Positions 27,351-37,102 of a stretch of DNA of 64,000 bases are shown here, piece by piece. Under the pieces are notes generated by a model. The model was not told the origin of the DNA and made no database searches. It saw only the letters and a program-made list of their open reading frames with translations. The stretch's first letter is position 1. Each line of letters starts with the position of its first letter. Origin of the DNA: JANSWY01 sp965267245 (lineage in GTDB: Bacteria; Bacteroidota; Bacteroidia; Cytophagales; Cyclobacteriaceae); contig OZ253939.1 of NCBI GenBank assembly GCA_965267245.1, positions 1,984,001 to 2,048,000 of the forward strand, written 5' to 3'. The position numbers and the translations under genes were made by a program.

Positions 27351-30300
27351 CTAGAATGTTAGGTTTAAATTCACACCTATACTTCTTGTTGACGGTAAAG
27401 CGAATGTTTCAATACCACTGGCACCATTTGCGGTACTAAAGCTTGTTTCAGGATCGAAATTTGGTGTGTGTTTCTTGAAGAAAAACAGGTTTCTTCCGAT
27501 CAGACTTACATTCAATGACTGAATCGGTAAGTTGTTTAGGGCTGTTTGTGGAACACTGTAAGTCAATGACATCTCTCTCATTTTCACAAACCCGGCATTG
27601 TATACAAAGTCATCTAGTATTCCATTATTCCAAACAGCATTGTGGTATTCCTGAGGATTCACTCCTGTTACTGTCAATGGCTCAAATCCTCCGCCATTAT
27701 CAGTAACTCCTGTGATGGTTAGTCCACTTTCTCTTCCTTCAAGTGAGGCAATACTTGTTCCAGCTCTATTCATCATGGCGTCTCTCACGCTCACAACTGT
27801 TCCACCTTTCTTGATATCGACTAAGAAGTAAAATGAAAAGTTTTTGTAGTTGATAGTATTTGCAATTCCGCTTAAGAAATCAGGATTGATATTGCCATGG
27901 CTAATCATTTGCTCACTTCTTTCAGGTAGACCCGTAGCACTGTAAACTTTTTCTCCAGCATCATTAGTTCTTTGAGTGAATCCAATGATTTCTCCATACG
28001 GCTGTCCTATATCTGCAACGACCTGGATTTTTCCACCGCCACCACCTTGCGTTAGCACATACCGGGTGATGTCATCATATAATTCAACTACCTCAGACTG
28101 GTTTTTAGTAAAAGTAATATTGGTTTCCCATGTAATGAGGTTGTTTTTGACAAGCGTAGCACCCAATGCTAATTCTACTCCTCTGTTTTTAATCTCACCA
28201 GCATTCCTTAAAACTGATTTGTAACCTGAAGTAAGTGGTGTGTTAGTCAGAAGTATTTGGTCTTGTGTTGAGGCATTGTAATAAGTTGCATCTACACTCA
28301 ATCTACTGCTGAAAAATCGTGCATCTAATCCGATTTCAGTAGAGGTTGTTAATTCTGGTTTTAGCTCAGGATTCTTCCTGTTAGGATCATTAGATGCTAC
28401 TGGCTGACCATTGTAAGTTACTCCTCCCTGGAAGTCGTAAACGGGAAATAGTTGGTAAGGATCAGTATCGTTACCTACTTGTGCCCAGCTTCCTCTGAGT
28501 TTTAAGAAAGAGAATGTATTTCCATCTAGCTCTAGTAGGTCAGATAATACCACACTGGCACTTAAGGATGGATAGAAGAACGACCAATTATCTTTCGGTA
28601 ATGTTGAGGACCAGTCATTTCTTCCTGTGAAGTCAAGAAAGATCATGTTTTGATAAGACAGTTGTCCAAAACCATATACTGAATTCACTTCCTTCTCGCC
28701 TATGGAGCTTATTGTTCGGCTATTAGTTAGGTTACTCACATTGAAATTATTATTGGCGATCCATGTATCTCCATCAAAACCTAAGGTTTCACTAAAGTTT
28801 TGTCTGTGATTACCACCAAAATTCAACGAAAGGTTAAAATCAGAATTGATTTGTTTATCAAACATTACTAGAAAATCAATGTTAGTTTCCTGAGTCGTGA
28901 ATTGAAGTTCTCCTAATGTTCCCGTGGGTCTGAATGTGTGACCAATTGGCACAATGTCTTTATACTTTTGAACTGTGAAATCTGTGCCAGCTCGTCCCAT
29001 AACGCTTAACCAGTCAGTCAATTCGTAAGTAAGTGATGTAAATCCGAATACTCTATTTCTGGTATCCCGGTTATTATTGGCATGCTGAACAAAGTAAGGG
29101 TTATTATAGAATCCACCAAGTGGGGTATTTGAACTACCATCATCCTTCTTGTAGTTTTGAAGGTCTTCAATTCTCACGTTTCTACCCATTTGAGACATTG
29201 TCAAAATTGGGTTATCCGGCCATAGAGAAAGTGTAGGCCTTTGTGCTACTTGCTGATTGGCATAAGATATTTTGGTATCACTTTTCAGTTTACCCAAAGT
29301 CGCATTTCCTCGTGCAGTAATAGATTTTCTGTTGAGTTTATTACCGGGTAGTATACCTTCACTTTGGAGGTCAGTGTATGAAAGTCTGAATGATCCAGTC
29401 TCTCCACCTGAAGTTACTGCCACAGAATTTGTAAAAGAATGTCCTAACTCAAAAAAGTCCTTGAAATTATCTGGTTGTGCCGTATAAGCTGCCATGTCAC
29501 CGTCTCCTGTCCAGGTAGGTTGTTGAGAACCGTCCATTCTAGGCCCCCAGCTGCTTTGTGTCAATATTTCATCATAAGTGGGACCTACTATCCCCTGAGA
29601 ACCTGTTCCATATTCATTTTGGAATTCTGGTAACACAGCTGCCTGCTCCACTGTGAAATTGGCCCCATAGCTTACCGTAACTCCTTTTGCACTGCCTTTT
29701 TTAGTTGTGATCATGATCACACCATTAGCACCCCTTGCACCGTACAATGCACTGGCACTAGGTCCTTTCAACACGGTTACAGATTCTATGTCATCAGGGT
29801 TCAGGTCGGAGATTCCGCTTCCCAGGTCAACTCCACCAATACCTAATGGACTACCAGAACCGTTTCCCCATTCGTCTGCTCCATTTAGTCCGGAAGAGTT
29901 ATCAATTGGAATACCATCCACTACATAGAGGGGCTGATTGTTATTGCCAATTGAGTTATTTCCACGGATCACTACTTTTGATGATGATCCCAAACCACTG
30001 GATGCTTGTGTAATTTGTACACCTGCAACTTTTCCAGATAGGGAGTTAACAAAGTTTTGCTCACGAGCACGAACAAATTCCTTGTTGTTGATCTCTGTAG
30101 CTGAATAACCCAATGCTTTCTTTTCTTTTTCAAGACCGAAGGCGGTTACCACTACTTCATTGAGGGAGGTTACATCCAATGCCATTTCCACATTGAATGA
30201 ATTCTTTGATCCTACTGTGATTTCTTTTGTTTGGAATCCTACATAAGAGAAAACCAGGACAGTTTGATTGTCTGACACATTAATGGAAAACTTTCCATCT

Positions 30301-30461
30301 ATGTCTGAGACAGTACCCAAGCTGGTGTTCTGAATCAAAACATTCACACCTGGCAAAGGTTGTCCTTCTGAATCAACGATTGTTCCTGAGACCGTTCGAT
30401 CCTGGGCAATCATTGCAAAAGCACTCAATAAAATACAAAGAGTAAGGTACAACTTTTTCAT
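27351..30461 (-). CDS. SusC/RagA-type TonB-dependent outer-membrane transporter
   Basis: This complete 1036-residue protein begins with a signal peptide (MKKLYLTLCILLSAFAMIAQ). A carboxypeptidase-D-like regulatory domain (RTVSGTIVDSEGQPLPGVNV, about 22-100) follows, then the plug with VVVTAFG, YVVDGIPID, SVTVLKGPSASALYGARG and ANGVIMITTKKG, then a beta-barrel ending LNLTF. SusC proteins import oligosaccharides with energy from TonB. It is the first gene of the locus on this strand and is divergent from the histidine kinase. The 247-base gap between them holds the shared control region. Confidence 0.95.
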   Translation of the reverse strand: MKKLYLTLCILLSAFAMIAQDRTVSGTIVDSEGQPLPGVNVLIQNTSLGTVSDIDGKFSINVSDNQTVLVFSYVGFQTKEITVGSKNSFNVEMALDVTSLNEVVVTAFGLEKEKKALGYSATEINNKEFVRAREQNFVNSLSGKVAGVQITQASSGLGSSSKVVIRGNNSIGNNNQPLYVVDGIPIDNSSGLNGADEWGNGSGSPLGIGGVDLGSGISDLNPDDIESVTVLKGPSASALYGARGANGVIMITTKKGSAKGVTVSYGANFTVEQAAVLPEFQNEYGTGSQGIVGPTYDEILTQSSWGPRMDGSQQPTWTGDGDMAAYTAQPDNFKDFFELGHSFTNSVAVTSGGETGSFRLSYTDLQSEGILPGNKLNRKSITARGNATLGKLKSDTKISYANQQVAQRPTLSLWPDNPILTMSQMGRNVRIEDLQNYKKDDGSSNTPLGGFYNNPYFVQHANNNRDTRNRVFGFTSLTYELTDWLSVMGRAGTDFTVQKYKDIVPIGHTFRPTGTLGELQFTTQETNIDFLVMFDKQINSDFNLSLNFGGNHRQNFSETLGFDGDTWIANNNFNVSNLTNSRTISSIGEKEVNSVYGFGQLSYQNMIFLDFTGRNDWSSTLPKDNWSFFYPSLSASVVLSDLLELDGNTFSFLKLRGSWAQVGNDTDPYQLFPVYDFQGGVTYNGQPVASNDPNRKNPELKPELTTSTEIGLDARFFSSRLSVDATYYNASTQDQILLTNTPLTSGYKSVLRNAGEIKNRGVELALGATLVKNNLITWETNITFTKNQSEVVELYDDITRYVLTQGGGGGKIQVVADIGQPYGEIIGFTQRTNDAGEKVYSATGLPERSEQMISHGNINPDFLSGIANTINYKNFSFYFLVDIKKGGTVVSVRDAMMNRAGTSIASLEGRESGLTITGVTDNGGGFEPLTVTGVNPQEYHNAVWNNGILDDFVYNAGFVKMREMSLTYSVPQTALNNLPIQSLNVSLIGRNLFFFKKHTPNFDPETSFSTANGASGIETFALPSTRSIGVNLNLTF

Positions 30462-30632
30462 ATTGGTTTATTATTAGGTTTGAGTGACTACCTTAAAAAA
30501 TTGGCACATCACGAGTTCATTTACTCTGGAATTTAGAATTGACTTTTCAGGGAATAAAAAAAATTAGCGCAACGGTAATTTTCTGTAGCTGAACAGCAAT
30601 TGAAGTCTTTTTTTCTGCAATCGTTTTCAAAA

Positions 30633-30667
30633 ATGTCGGTTATCTACGAAATCATGTCGTTCAGCTA
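30633..30667 (+). promoter_or_regulatory. Direct repeat, candidate LytTR-regulator binding site
   Basis: ATGTCGGTTATCTA (30633-30646) and ATGTCGTTCAGCTA (30654-30667) match at 11 of 14 positions and are exactly 21 bases apart, two helical turns. LytTR-domain regulators typically bind two direct half-sites with this spacing. A TACTTTTG sequence (30669-30676), which fits the Bacteroidota -7 element TAnnTTTG, follows immediately. The regulator encoded at 31806 could bind here and control itself and susC. A 9-bp inverted repeat TAGCTGAAC (30586-30594) / GTTCAGCTA (30659-30667) also overlaps the second half-site. Confidence 0.45.
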
Positions 30668-30668
30668 T

Positions 30669-30676
30669 TACTTTTG
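30669..30676 (+). promoter_or_regulatory. Candidate -7 promoter element
   Basis: TACTTTTG matches the Bacteroidota -7 consensus TAnnTTTG. Transcription would begin near 30683, about 26 bases before the first ATG. A clear TTG at -33 was not seen, consistent with a promoter that needs an activator. Confidence 0.4.
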
Positions 30677-30708
30677 TACAGAACATCAAATAATGCGGAT
30701 ATTCGGGC

Positions 30709-31806
30709 ATGACAACTGCTCTAAACCGCCTCGAAATATTTATGACGGAAACTAAAGAGGTCTCGGGAGTAAATAAAAAGTTGGTCACCTACCATATTAT
30801 TTTCTGGTTGGCATACTTCTTTTTGAATTATCTCAGATGGGGACACTACTTTGGTGATTATGGTTATTCCTTCCGATCAAACCTGGTTGAATTTCCTATC
30901 CATATTCTTCTGGTATACTTCAACCTGAATTACCTGCTTCCTAAACTGGTACCTGGAAAACTACTCCTGTATATAGGATCAATACTATTGGCGACATTTG
31001 GTTTTTCCATTTTAAGGATCATAATCACTTATGAGCTAGTGACTACAGAAATCTGGCGAGAATCAATCATTGAGCAAAGTGAATTATTCAATACCAATTA
31101 CATCATTGCTGTTTTTATCGGAGAAATCTATGTAGTGGGACTGACTATGGCTGTTAAATTGACTTATGACTGGATTAGGAGCCGCAAACTTGCACAGGAT
31201 CTGATGGAGCAACACCATGAAACACAGCTTTCATTCCTAAGATCGCAAATGCAGCCTCATTTTTTCTTCAACACACTCAACAATCTCTATTCACTGACAT
31301 TAGACAAATCAGACAAAGCACCAGACATAGTATTGAAATTATCTGAATTGATGAGTTATGTAGTATATAGGGGAAAAAACAAACAGGTAAAGTTGATGGA
31401 AGAAATCCAGCTATTACAGAATTATCTGGATCTTGAAAGACTTAGGTATGGAGACAACATCGAGGTTGAATTTGAAATTACTGGAAATTTGGAGGACAAG
31501 GATATTCCTCCTCTAATCTTGTTACCTTTTGTAGAGAACTGTTTTAAACATGGTTCAAAAGGAAGTGATGGCATTTTTAGGATCAAAATTGCAATTCATT
31601 CTCTGCCTGGCTCACTAGCGATGCATGTAGCGAATGATATCGGAACCGATCACCTGGATGATCAACAATTCAAACTTGATAACCCTGAGGGTATCGGGAT
31701 AGAAAACACTAAGAAAAGGCTCAATTTACTTTATGAAAGCAAATACTCGCTTGAAATCAGACAAGAACAGGGCATCTTTAAGGTAGATTTAAAAATACCA
31801 GTATAA
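30709..31806 (+). CDS. LytS/YehU-type membrane sensor histidine kinase
   Basis: The protein is 365 residues from the first ATG; a second in-frame Met at 30742 would give 354, and the choice is uncertain. Four hydrophobic segments (about 25-45, 60-77, 85-108, 130-150) precede the His_kinase domain with SFLRSQMQPHFFFNTLNNLY, where His184 is the expected phospho-acceptor. The ATP-binding region shows PFVENCFKHG and GIGIENTKKRL. There is no separate sensor domain, so signal perception is presumably within the membrane part. It overlaps the next gene by one base (TAATG), so the two are a coupled two-component pair, and it is divergent from susC. Confidence 0.92.
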   Translation: MTTALNRLEIFMTETKEVSGVNKKLVTYHIIFWLAYFFLNYLRWGHYFGDYGYSFRSNLVEFPIHILLVYFNLNYLLPKLVPGKLLLYIGSILLATFGFSILRIIITYELVTTEIWRESIIEQSELFNTNYIIAVFIGEIYVVGLTMAVKLTYDWIRSRKLAQDLMEQHHETQLSFLRSQMQPHFFFNTLNNLYSLTLDKSDKAPDIVLKLSELMSYVVYRGKNKQVKLMEEIQLLQNYLDLERLRYGDNIEVEFEITGNLEDKDIPPLILLPFVENCFKHGSKGSDGIFRIKIAIHSLPGSLAMHVANDIGTDHLDDQQFKLDNPEGIGIENTKKRLNLLYESKYSLEIRQEQGIFKVDLKIPV

Positions 31807-32519
31807 TGGCATACCAATGCATCATAGTAGATGACGAGCCTCTGGCTATTAACGTAATCAAAAATCACCTCTCGCAGGTAGATCATTTTGAGGTGACAGG
31901 AACAGCAGAAAATGCAATGGGTGCAATGAGTCTTCTGTCTGAAAACCATGTTGATTTGGTATTCCTGGACATAAATATGACTGGACTTAATGGTATAGAG
32001 TTCCTAAAGACCCTGGATATCAAGCCGGCTATTATTATGACTACCGCTTATAGGGAGTATGCTGTTGAGAGCTATGAGCTGGATGTATTGGATTATCTTG
32101 TGAAACCAATCAGTTTTCCCAGAATTGTAAAGGCACTCAATAAGTTTACAAGATTCAAATCACCCGTTGAGCAGGTTGCAGTCCAAACAAATGAACCACC
32201 TGATGATTATATATTCCTTAAAGTAGATAAGAAAATGGTTCGTGTACCCTATGATCAAATTCTTTACATTGAAAGTTTGAAGGATTATGTACGGGTAAAG
32301 ACTGTTTACGAGGAGCTAATTGTTCACCACAATTTGGCCAATATCACAAGTCTTCTGCCAGCTAAAAAGTTCTTCAGAATCCATAAATCCTATACTGTAT
32401 CCATAGACAAGGTAAATGCCCTGGAAGGCAATATGGTGGAGATAAACGGGAAAAAATTTCCCATTGGACGTGCTTATCAAAAGGACATCAAACAGGAAAT
32501 TCTTAAAAAATCTATTTAA
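31806..32519 (+). CDS. LytTR-family response regulator
   Basis: This 237-residue protein has a receiver domain (IIVDDEPLA, phospho-acceptor Asp55 in LVFLDINM, conserved Thr and Lys in MTTAYREYA and DYLVKPI) and a C-terminal LytTR DNA-binding domain from about 135 (YIFLKVDKKMVRVPYDQILYIE, FFRIHKSYTVSIDKV). It should be phosphorylated by the coupled kinase and bind pairs of direct repeats upstream of its targets; such a pair lies in the kinase/susC intergenic region. The stop is 3 bases from the stop of the convergent permease gene. Confidence 0.94.
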   Translation: MAYQCIIVDDEPLAINVIKNHLSQVDHFEVTGTAENAMGAMSLLSENHVDLVFLDINMTGLNGIEFLKTLDIKPAIIMTTAYREYAVESYELDVLDYLVKPISFPRIVKALNKFTRFKSPVEQVAVQTNEPPDDYIFLKVDKKMVRVPYDQILYIESLKDYVRVKTVYEELIVHHNLANITSLLPAKKFFRIHKSYTVSIDKVNALEGNMVEINGKKFPIGRAYQKDIKQEILKKSI

Positions 32520-32522
32520 ATA

Positions 32523-34928
32523 TTATTCGTCTCTTAATACCTCAGCAGGATCTGCAATAATTGTTTTGTAAACATTGGAGAATACTGTTGCTGCTGAAAT
32601 TAATATTGCCATAAAACCAGCAGATAAGAATGGGACAACCCCAACATTGACACGGTACGCAAAATCTTCCAACCAGTTATCAATAAACAAATACGCTATT
32701 GGTATCGCAATTACAAACGCGCCTACAATCAGGTAAAATTGCTCTTTATATCCTACAAAGAATAGTTTCAAGAATGACGCTCCCAGCACTTTCCTAATAC
32801 CAATTTCTTTCGTCTTTTGCTGCGCAATAAATGTAGCCAGTGCAAACAGTCCCATACAAGCAATAATTACTGTTAATATCGCGAAAATTGAGAGTATTTG
32901 TCCCAAATTATTTTCGCTCTTATAAAGGGCTTTGAGTTCATTATCCAGCACCTTATATGTAAATGGTTTATTGGGTACAAAGTCCTTCCAAACCTGCTCA
33001 ATATGACTTAATGTTCCGTTATTAACATTACTTACTCTTACAGCAACATGTCTAAAGAAGAAAAATCCATTTTGATTTCTTCTGGGAATATCCAACGCAA
33101 ACGGACCAATCGCTGAGTGAAAAGATTTATAATTGAAATCTTTCACAACTCCAATAATTCTCTCACCACCACCGATAGAATTCAGTTGTTTCCCCAGTGC
33201 CTCCTCAGGTGAGGCGAATCCAAGTGTTTTGGCCATAGATTGATTAATCAATATGGAGAGGCTGTCTTCTTTCTGGTACTTCCGGTCATAGTTTCTACCC
33301 GCAACAACTTCCAGTCCCATTGCATCCACCACATCCTCATCAATCATTAGTGCTGGGTAGAAATTCCAGGTGCCTGGTTGTGTACCCTCCACATGAAAAT
33401 CGTGGTTGTTATTATTAACCCCTAAAATATCACTCATCACTGTAATTGCCTGAACACCGGCATCAGCTTTGAGGGCTCCTTTGAATGCATCAAGTCTTTG
33501 TTGTAATTGGGTATTAGTTGCGTCTAAGATGATAACATCACTTGAATTATAACCGTAATCTTTTGTGTAGAGGTAATTCAATTGTTTGTAAGTCACATAT
33601 GTGAAAATAATCAACACAATAGCGATTGTAAACTGACTGATTACTAAGCCTTTTCTTAGCAATTGACCTTTTTTGTTTGATATGAATTTTCCTCTGAAAA
33701 CCATCAAAGGGTTAAAGCTAGAAATAAAGAAAGCCGGGTAAATTCCAGAAACAAGCCCGATAAACATCACTATTGCCAGTTGGATCAAAATGTTACCTGG
33801 TGTGAATATTTCTGAGAGTTCGAGATTGATCAGGTCTCGGATCAATGATATTGATAAATAGCAGATTCCCAGAGCGATCACAAATGATATCAGGGAAATG
33901 ATTACAGATTCTGATAAAAACTGAATTACTAGTTGAGACTTGGTAGCACCAGACACTTTTCTTACCCCAATCTCTTTTGACCTCAATAGTGAAAAAGAAG
34001 TACTTAAATTGATAAAGTTTACTACGGCAATCAGAATAAGGAAAAATGCACATGAGATGAAGATATAAACATATTTCATGTCACTATTAGGAGCCATCTC
34101 AAATTCCAGATGAGATTGCAGGTGTATATCACTAATCGGCTGAAGGTAATGAGTTGTTTTATCCTTGGTTCGGTCATCATAATGCTTTTGGATCAGGATT
34201 GGGAACTTGTTTTTCTCCAGGTCTGCTACTGTAGCTGATGGTTTCAGCTTGATATAGGTCCAGGCTGGATTCCATACACGATTTTGGTCGATATTTGGAG
34301 CAACAGTTTCTATTGTTTGCCATGAATAAAGCATCGTCGGTCGGATATGAGACACCGAGTTTGACTCATAAACTGCGGTAATCTCGAAATCGGTTTGGAA
34401 ACCTTCCCGGGTTACTTTCTTACCAATTGGGCTTTCATTTCCAAAATATTTTTCGGCCAGGTCCTTGCTAATTGCTGCCGAGTGGGGTTTGGTGAGCACA
34501 GTTTCCGCATCACCTTCTATAATGGAAAAATCAAAAATATTGAAGAAGTCAGGGTCTGTGAAGTAAGTCCACCTTTCGTTGAACTGCTCCTGATTTTCAA
34601 GTGTAATGGTAACAATGGGTGATTGGAAGTCAAATAACCGAACCTGGGTTTCTACGGCGTCCGAAAATTCCGCTATAATCAATGGACCAGTAGCAATCGG
34701 GCTACTGGAGGAATTCTCGAGGTAATTTTCACTTTCAATGATTTCAGCAACACGAAAGATCCTTTCGTGCTCTGCGTGTCCCTTGTCGTAGTTTAGTTCC
34801 TTCGTTACGTACCGGGAAATGAAAATAAAAGCCGCTAAACTTATAGCCAGTCCGAAAATATTGATCGAACTGATCATCTTGTTTTTATTGAGACTTCTAA
34901 AGGTAGTTTTAAAGTATTCGAGTATCAT
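32523..34928 (-). CDS. ABC transporter permease (MacB/FtsX family)
   Basis: This 801-residue protein has two tandem MacB periplasmic/FtsX units. The first helix lies at residues about 17-40, followed by a periplasmic domain to about 270, three helices (about 280-410, with RSKEIGVRKVSGATKSQL), a further helix near 430, a second periplasmic domain, and three C-terminal helices with QQKTKEIGIRKVLGAS. Such permeases work with an ATPase subunit that is not encoded nearby. They are abundant in Bacteroidota next to two-component systems and are often linked to antimicrobial-peptide export or signalling. The convergent neighbour is the LytTR regulator. Confidence 0.9.
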   Translation of the reverse strand: MILEYFKTTFRSLNKNKMISSINIFGLAISLAAFIFISRYVTKELNYDKGHAEHERIFRVAEIIESENYLENSSSSPIATGPLIIAEFSDAVETQVRLFDFQSPIVTITLENQEQFNERWTYFTDPDFFNIFDFSIIEGDAETVLTKPHSAAISKDLAEKYFGNESPIGKKVTREGFQTDFEITAVYESNSVSHIRPTMLYSWQTIETVAPNIDQNRVWNPAWTYIKLKPSATVADLEKNKFPILIQKHYDDRTKDKTTHYLQPISDIHLQSHLEFEMAPNSDMKYVYIFISCAFFLILIAVVNFINLSTSFSLLRSKEIGVRKVSGATKSQLVIQFLSESVIISLISFVIALGICYLSISLIRDLINLELSEIFTPGNILIQLAIVMFIGLVSGIYPAFFISSFNPLMVFRGKFISNKKGQLLRKGLVISQFTIAIVLIIFTYVTYKQLNYLYTKDYGYNSSDVIILDATNTQLQQRLDAFKGALKADAGVQAITVMSDILGVNNNNHDFHVEGTQPGTWNFYPALMIDEDVVDAMGLEVVAGRNYDRKYQKEDSLSILINQSMAKTLGFASPEEALGKQLNSIGGGERIIGVVKDFNYKSFHSAIGPFALDIPRRNQNGFFFFRHVAVRVSNVNNGTLSHIEQVWKDFVPNKPFTYKVLDNELKALYKSENNLGQILSIFAILTVIIACMGLFALATFIAQQKTKEIGIRKVLGASFLKLFFVGYKEQFYLIVGAFVIAIPIAYLFIDNWLEDFAYRVNVGVVPFLSAGFMAILISAATVFSNVYKTIIADPAEVLRDE

Positions 34929-35048
34929 TTGCTAACCAGGTGTTTAAGATTTAATAAATCTGTGTACCTAAGGAAACGTGATCGATCGAATGATGGCATG
35001 GAATTTTATGCCAATGGTTTTAAAAAGTGATTAAAAGGTTTTTGATGC

Positions 35049-35288
35049 TTACAGGTAAGTACCAATAGATCTTTTCTTTGATTTTCTTCTAGCACTTTTC
35101 TCTTTACTCTTCTTTGCCTTTTTATTTCTTTTACTAATGATTCTGCAGCCCTTTTTCTTTTTCTTGCCTTTACCACCGTAGACAAGTTCCATTTCTGCTT
35201 CCATAGTTTCAGCTGAAGCTGTGAAAGGAGTAGTTGCTGCAAGGATCGCAACTAATAAAAGTGTTTTAAGTAGTGATTTAAAATTCAT
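35049..35288 (-). CDS. Small exported Lys/Arg-rich protein, 79 aa
   Basis: The start is set at 35288 (MNFKSLLKTLLLVAILAATTPFTASA), giving a textbook signal peptide; an upstream Met adds 23 hydrophobic leader residues. The mature part is about 53 residues. It has a short acidic start (ETMEAEMELVYGG) and then an extremely basic tail (KGKKKKKGC and further KK/RR clusters) ending SIGTYL, with a single Cys. A second frame over the same DNA is also Lys-rich but has no signal peptide, so I prefer this one. Function unknown; a DNA-, LPS- or matrix-binding peptide or an antimicrobial-like peptide are possibilities. Confidence 0.6.
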   Translation of the reverse strand: MNFKSLLKTLLLVAILAATTPFTASAETMEAEMELVYGGKGKKKKKGCRIISKRNKKAKKSKEKSARRKSKKRSIGTYL

Positions 35289-35614
35289 AGCTAGTTGTAT
35301 TTTATTTAATTGAATACAATACAATAGTATCAGGATTATTGAGAAACTCATGAGCATAATCGGTAGGTTCGATGAATGGAGGGGTGTTTTAGATAGACAG
35401 CTTATTATTCTCTATGAATTGAAAAACCAGAAATTCAGCTGAAATACTAAATTTCATGCAATTCAAGCAAAAATCCTCTTAACTAATTGATTATTAGTGT
35501 ATTAATCACTATTTACAGATAAGAGTTCTTATTTAATTCGTCATGAATGCAGCAATTCCCTCGACGAATCTGTTATGATAAAGGATCAAAAACCTGGAAT
35601 TCTCTTGCCAAACA

Positions 35615-36217
35615 TTAATCATTTGGTTCCCTTCTCATAAACCACATGGTAATTCCTTCAGAATTAGGTACCTGCCATTCATGGATAGTCTTAAAACCAT
35701 ATCGCTCATACACCCTTTTGTTCTTTGGAATTGTAGTCTCCAAATAAATTGGTAGTCCTTGCTTTTTAGATTCCTCGAATATTCGATTTCTCAATTCCTT
35801 AACAGCTTCCATTCCCACACTCTTCCGTGAAACGCCCAAAAACCAGAAATACAAGAAATTACCATCTGATTGGCGAATGTCATTTCTGAACTTTTCTCTT
35901 CGTTGAGTTTCACGGATCCTATTAAACCCAATTACTCCAAATACAAGCTTTACTTGGTCAATGATGTCTTTCCAACTTCCTTTTTGATTGAACCTATAGC
36001 AAAGAGCCACCCCCTGTCCATCATTTGAAATATAGACACCCTGCCTCCTTGCACACCTATTGTAAGCATATTCTGCCAGTCTTTTGATTCTGGTGGATCT
36101 TTGTTTATCCTGCTTCACTATAAAATTGATCATAGCGTTATCATCAAAAGTCGCACTGATGATTTCTATTACGGTTTGTTTTGTGTCATCTTCATTCCGG
36201 TAAATAATATGTATCAT
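35615..36217 (-). CDS. GNAT-like acetyltransferase
   Basis: The start is set at 36217 (MIHIIYRNEDDTKQ), the first Met at the beginning of the fold; a longer frame adds 15 residues. The protein is 200 residues. The C-terminal half fits a GNAT N-acetyltransferase: FLYFWFLGVSRKSVGMEAVKEL (strand and CoA-binding loop), PIYLETTIPKNKRVYERYGFK (the typical LETxxxxNxxxYxxxGF motif), and the last strand WQVPNSEGITMWFMRR. The N-terminal half is less typical. The acceptor is unknown. The gene is isolated on the minus strand. Confidence 0.75.
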   Translation of the reverse strand: MIHIIYRNEDDTKQTVIEIISATFDDNAMINFIVKQDKQRSTRIKRLAEYAYNRCARRQGVYISNDGQGVALCYRFNQKGSWKDIIDQVKLVFGVIGFNRIRETQRREKFRNDIRQSDGNFLYFWFLGVSRKSVGMEAVKELRNRIFEESKKQGLPIYLETTIPKNKRVYERYGFKTIHEWQVPNSEGITMWFMRREPND

Positions 36218-36331
36218 TATTGAGGGCTTAATAGAAATAAAGCACAATTTGGTGTAATACAAGCATCAGAAATACCCATTTTCAAATATTACAGATTGAG
36301 TTTCTTTTAATTTAAAGATTTGACGAATATT

Positions 36332-37072
36332 TTACTTGCCGTTAACGAGTTTAACTGCTTTATCTGCAAATCGATGACCCAACTCTACATACCCATCTGC
36401 AGTCATGTGTAATATATTCTGAATTGGCTTTCCATCACCATTCAACCCATCATTTAAGTCATCGGTATTTACCCATCCGTACAGTGAACTACTATTTGCA
36501 ACTTCCACTTGAATATCTCGAATCTTAGTCCAGTCAGGGAAATTTATATTCTCTAAATCATGATCGTTAATACGACCTATTACAAAATGAAGACTATCAA
36601 TATCCAGCTCATTTGCAATCTGATTATGCAAACCTATAAGACTCTCTTTATACAGGTAGCCCAATGAATCTTTGGCGTCTCGTTCACCCTGCATCCAGAT
36701 AAATGTATAAGACTTAATTTCCTTACCTTCAATTGCATCATGTACTTTTAGCATTAGACTATCATACAAGTCTGCATTATGATGTGTATCATTCGTTTGA
36801 GGCCAATCCTTGTACCATCTTTGGATGGATTGTCCATTCCATGCAGCTTTCACTGAAATGAATTGATTTCTTCCGAATGCGCTGATCATTCGATCTTTGA
36901 ATGATCCAGAAATGTTTATCGCATTCATGTTAGATTGTCCAGATAAAATGAACAAATGGTATGATGCTTCTCTCTTTTCCGCCTCTTTTTCAACTTGCCC
37001 AACCGTATCACACCCTGATACCAAGCAAACCAAAATCATAAATATGTGATATACGTTTCTTTTCACTTTCAT
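36332..37072 (-). CDS. Lipoprotein esterase with SASA (sialate O-acetylesterase-like, SGNH) domain
   Basis: The start is at 37072 (MKVKRNVYHIFMILVCLVSGC), giving a lipobox Cys at residue 21. The protein is 246 residues. The SGNH blocks are visible: HLFILSGQSNM (catalytic Ser), TFIWMQGERDA (the block with Gln and Gly-Glu) and the C-terminal ILHMTADGYVELGHRF with the expected His. Family enzymes remove O-acetyl groups from sialic acids or polysaccharides. It lies 30 bases behind the OafA-type acyltransferase gene on the same strand, so adding and removing O-acyl groups on a surface glycan is a reasonable paired role (inference). Confidence 0.85.
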   Translation of the reverse strand: MKVKRNVYHIFMILVCLVSGCDTVGQVEKEAEKREASYHLFILSGQSNMNAINISGSFKDRMISAFGRNQFISVKAAWNGQSIQRWYKDWPQTNDTHHNADLYDSLMLKVHDAIEGKEIKSYTFIWMQGERDAKDSLGYLYKESLIGLHNQIANELDIDSLHFVIGRINDHDLENINFPDWTKIRDIQVEVANSSSLYGWVNTDDLNDGLNGDGKPIQNILHMTADGYVELGHRFADKAVKLVNGK

Positions 37073-37102
37073 GAGGCTCAGTGAAATCAAAATTTCATAA
37101 AG

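Noticed and set aside
35006..35251. Another Lys/Arg-rich open frame over the small exported protein gene
   Set aside because: It overlaps the frame with a clean signal peptide, has no signal of its own, and its basic composition is explained by reading the same A/T-rich lysine codons out of frame.
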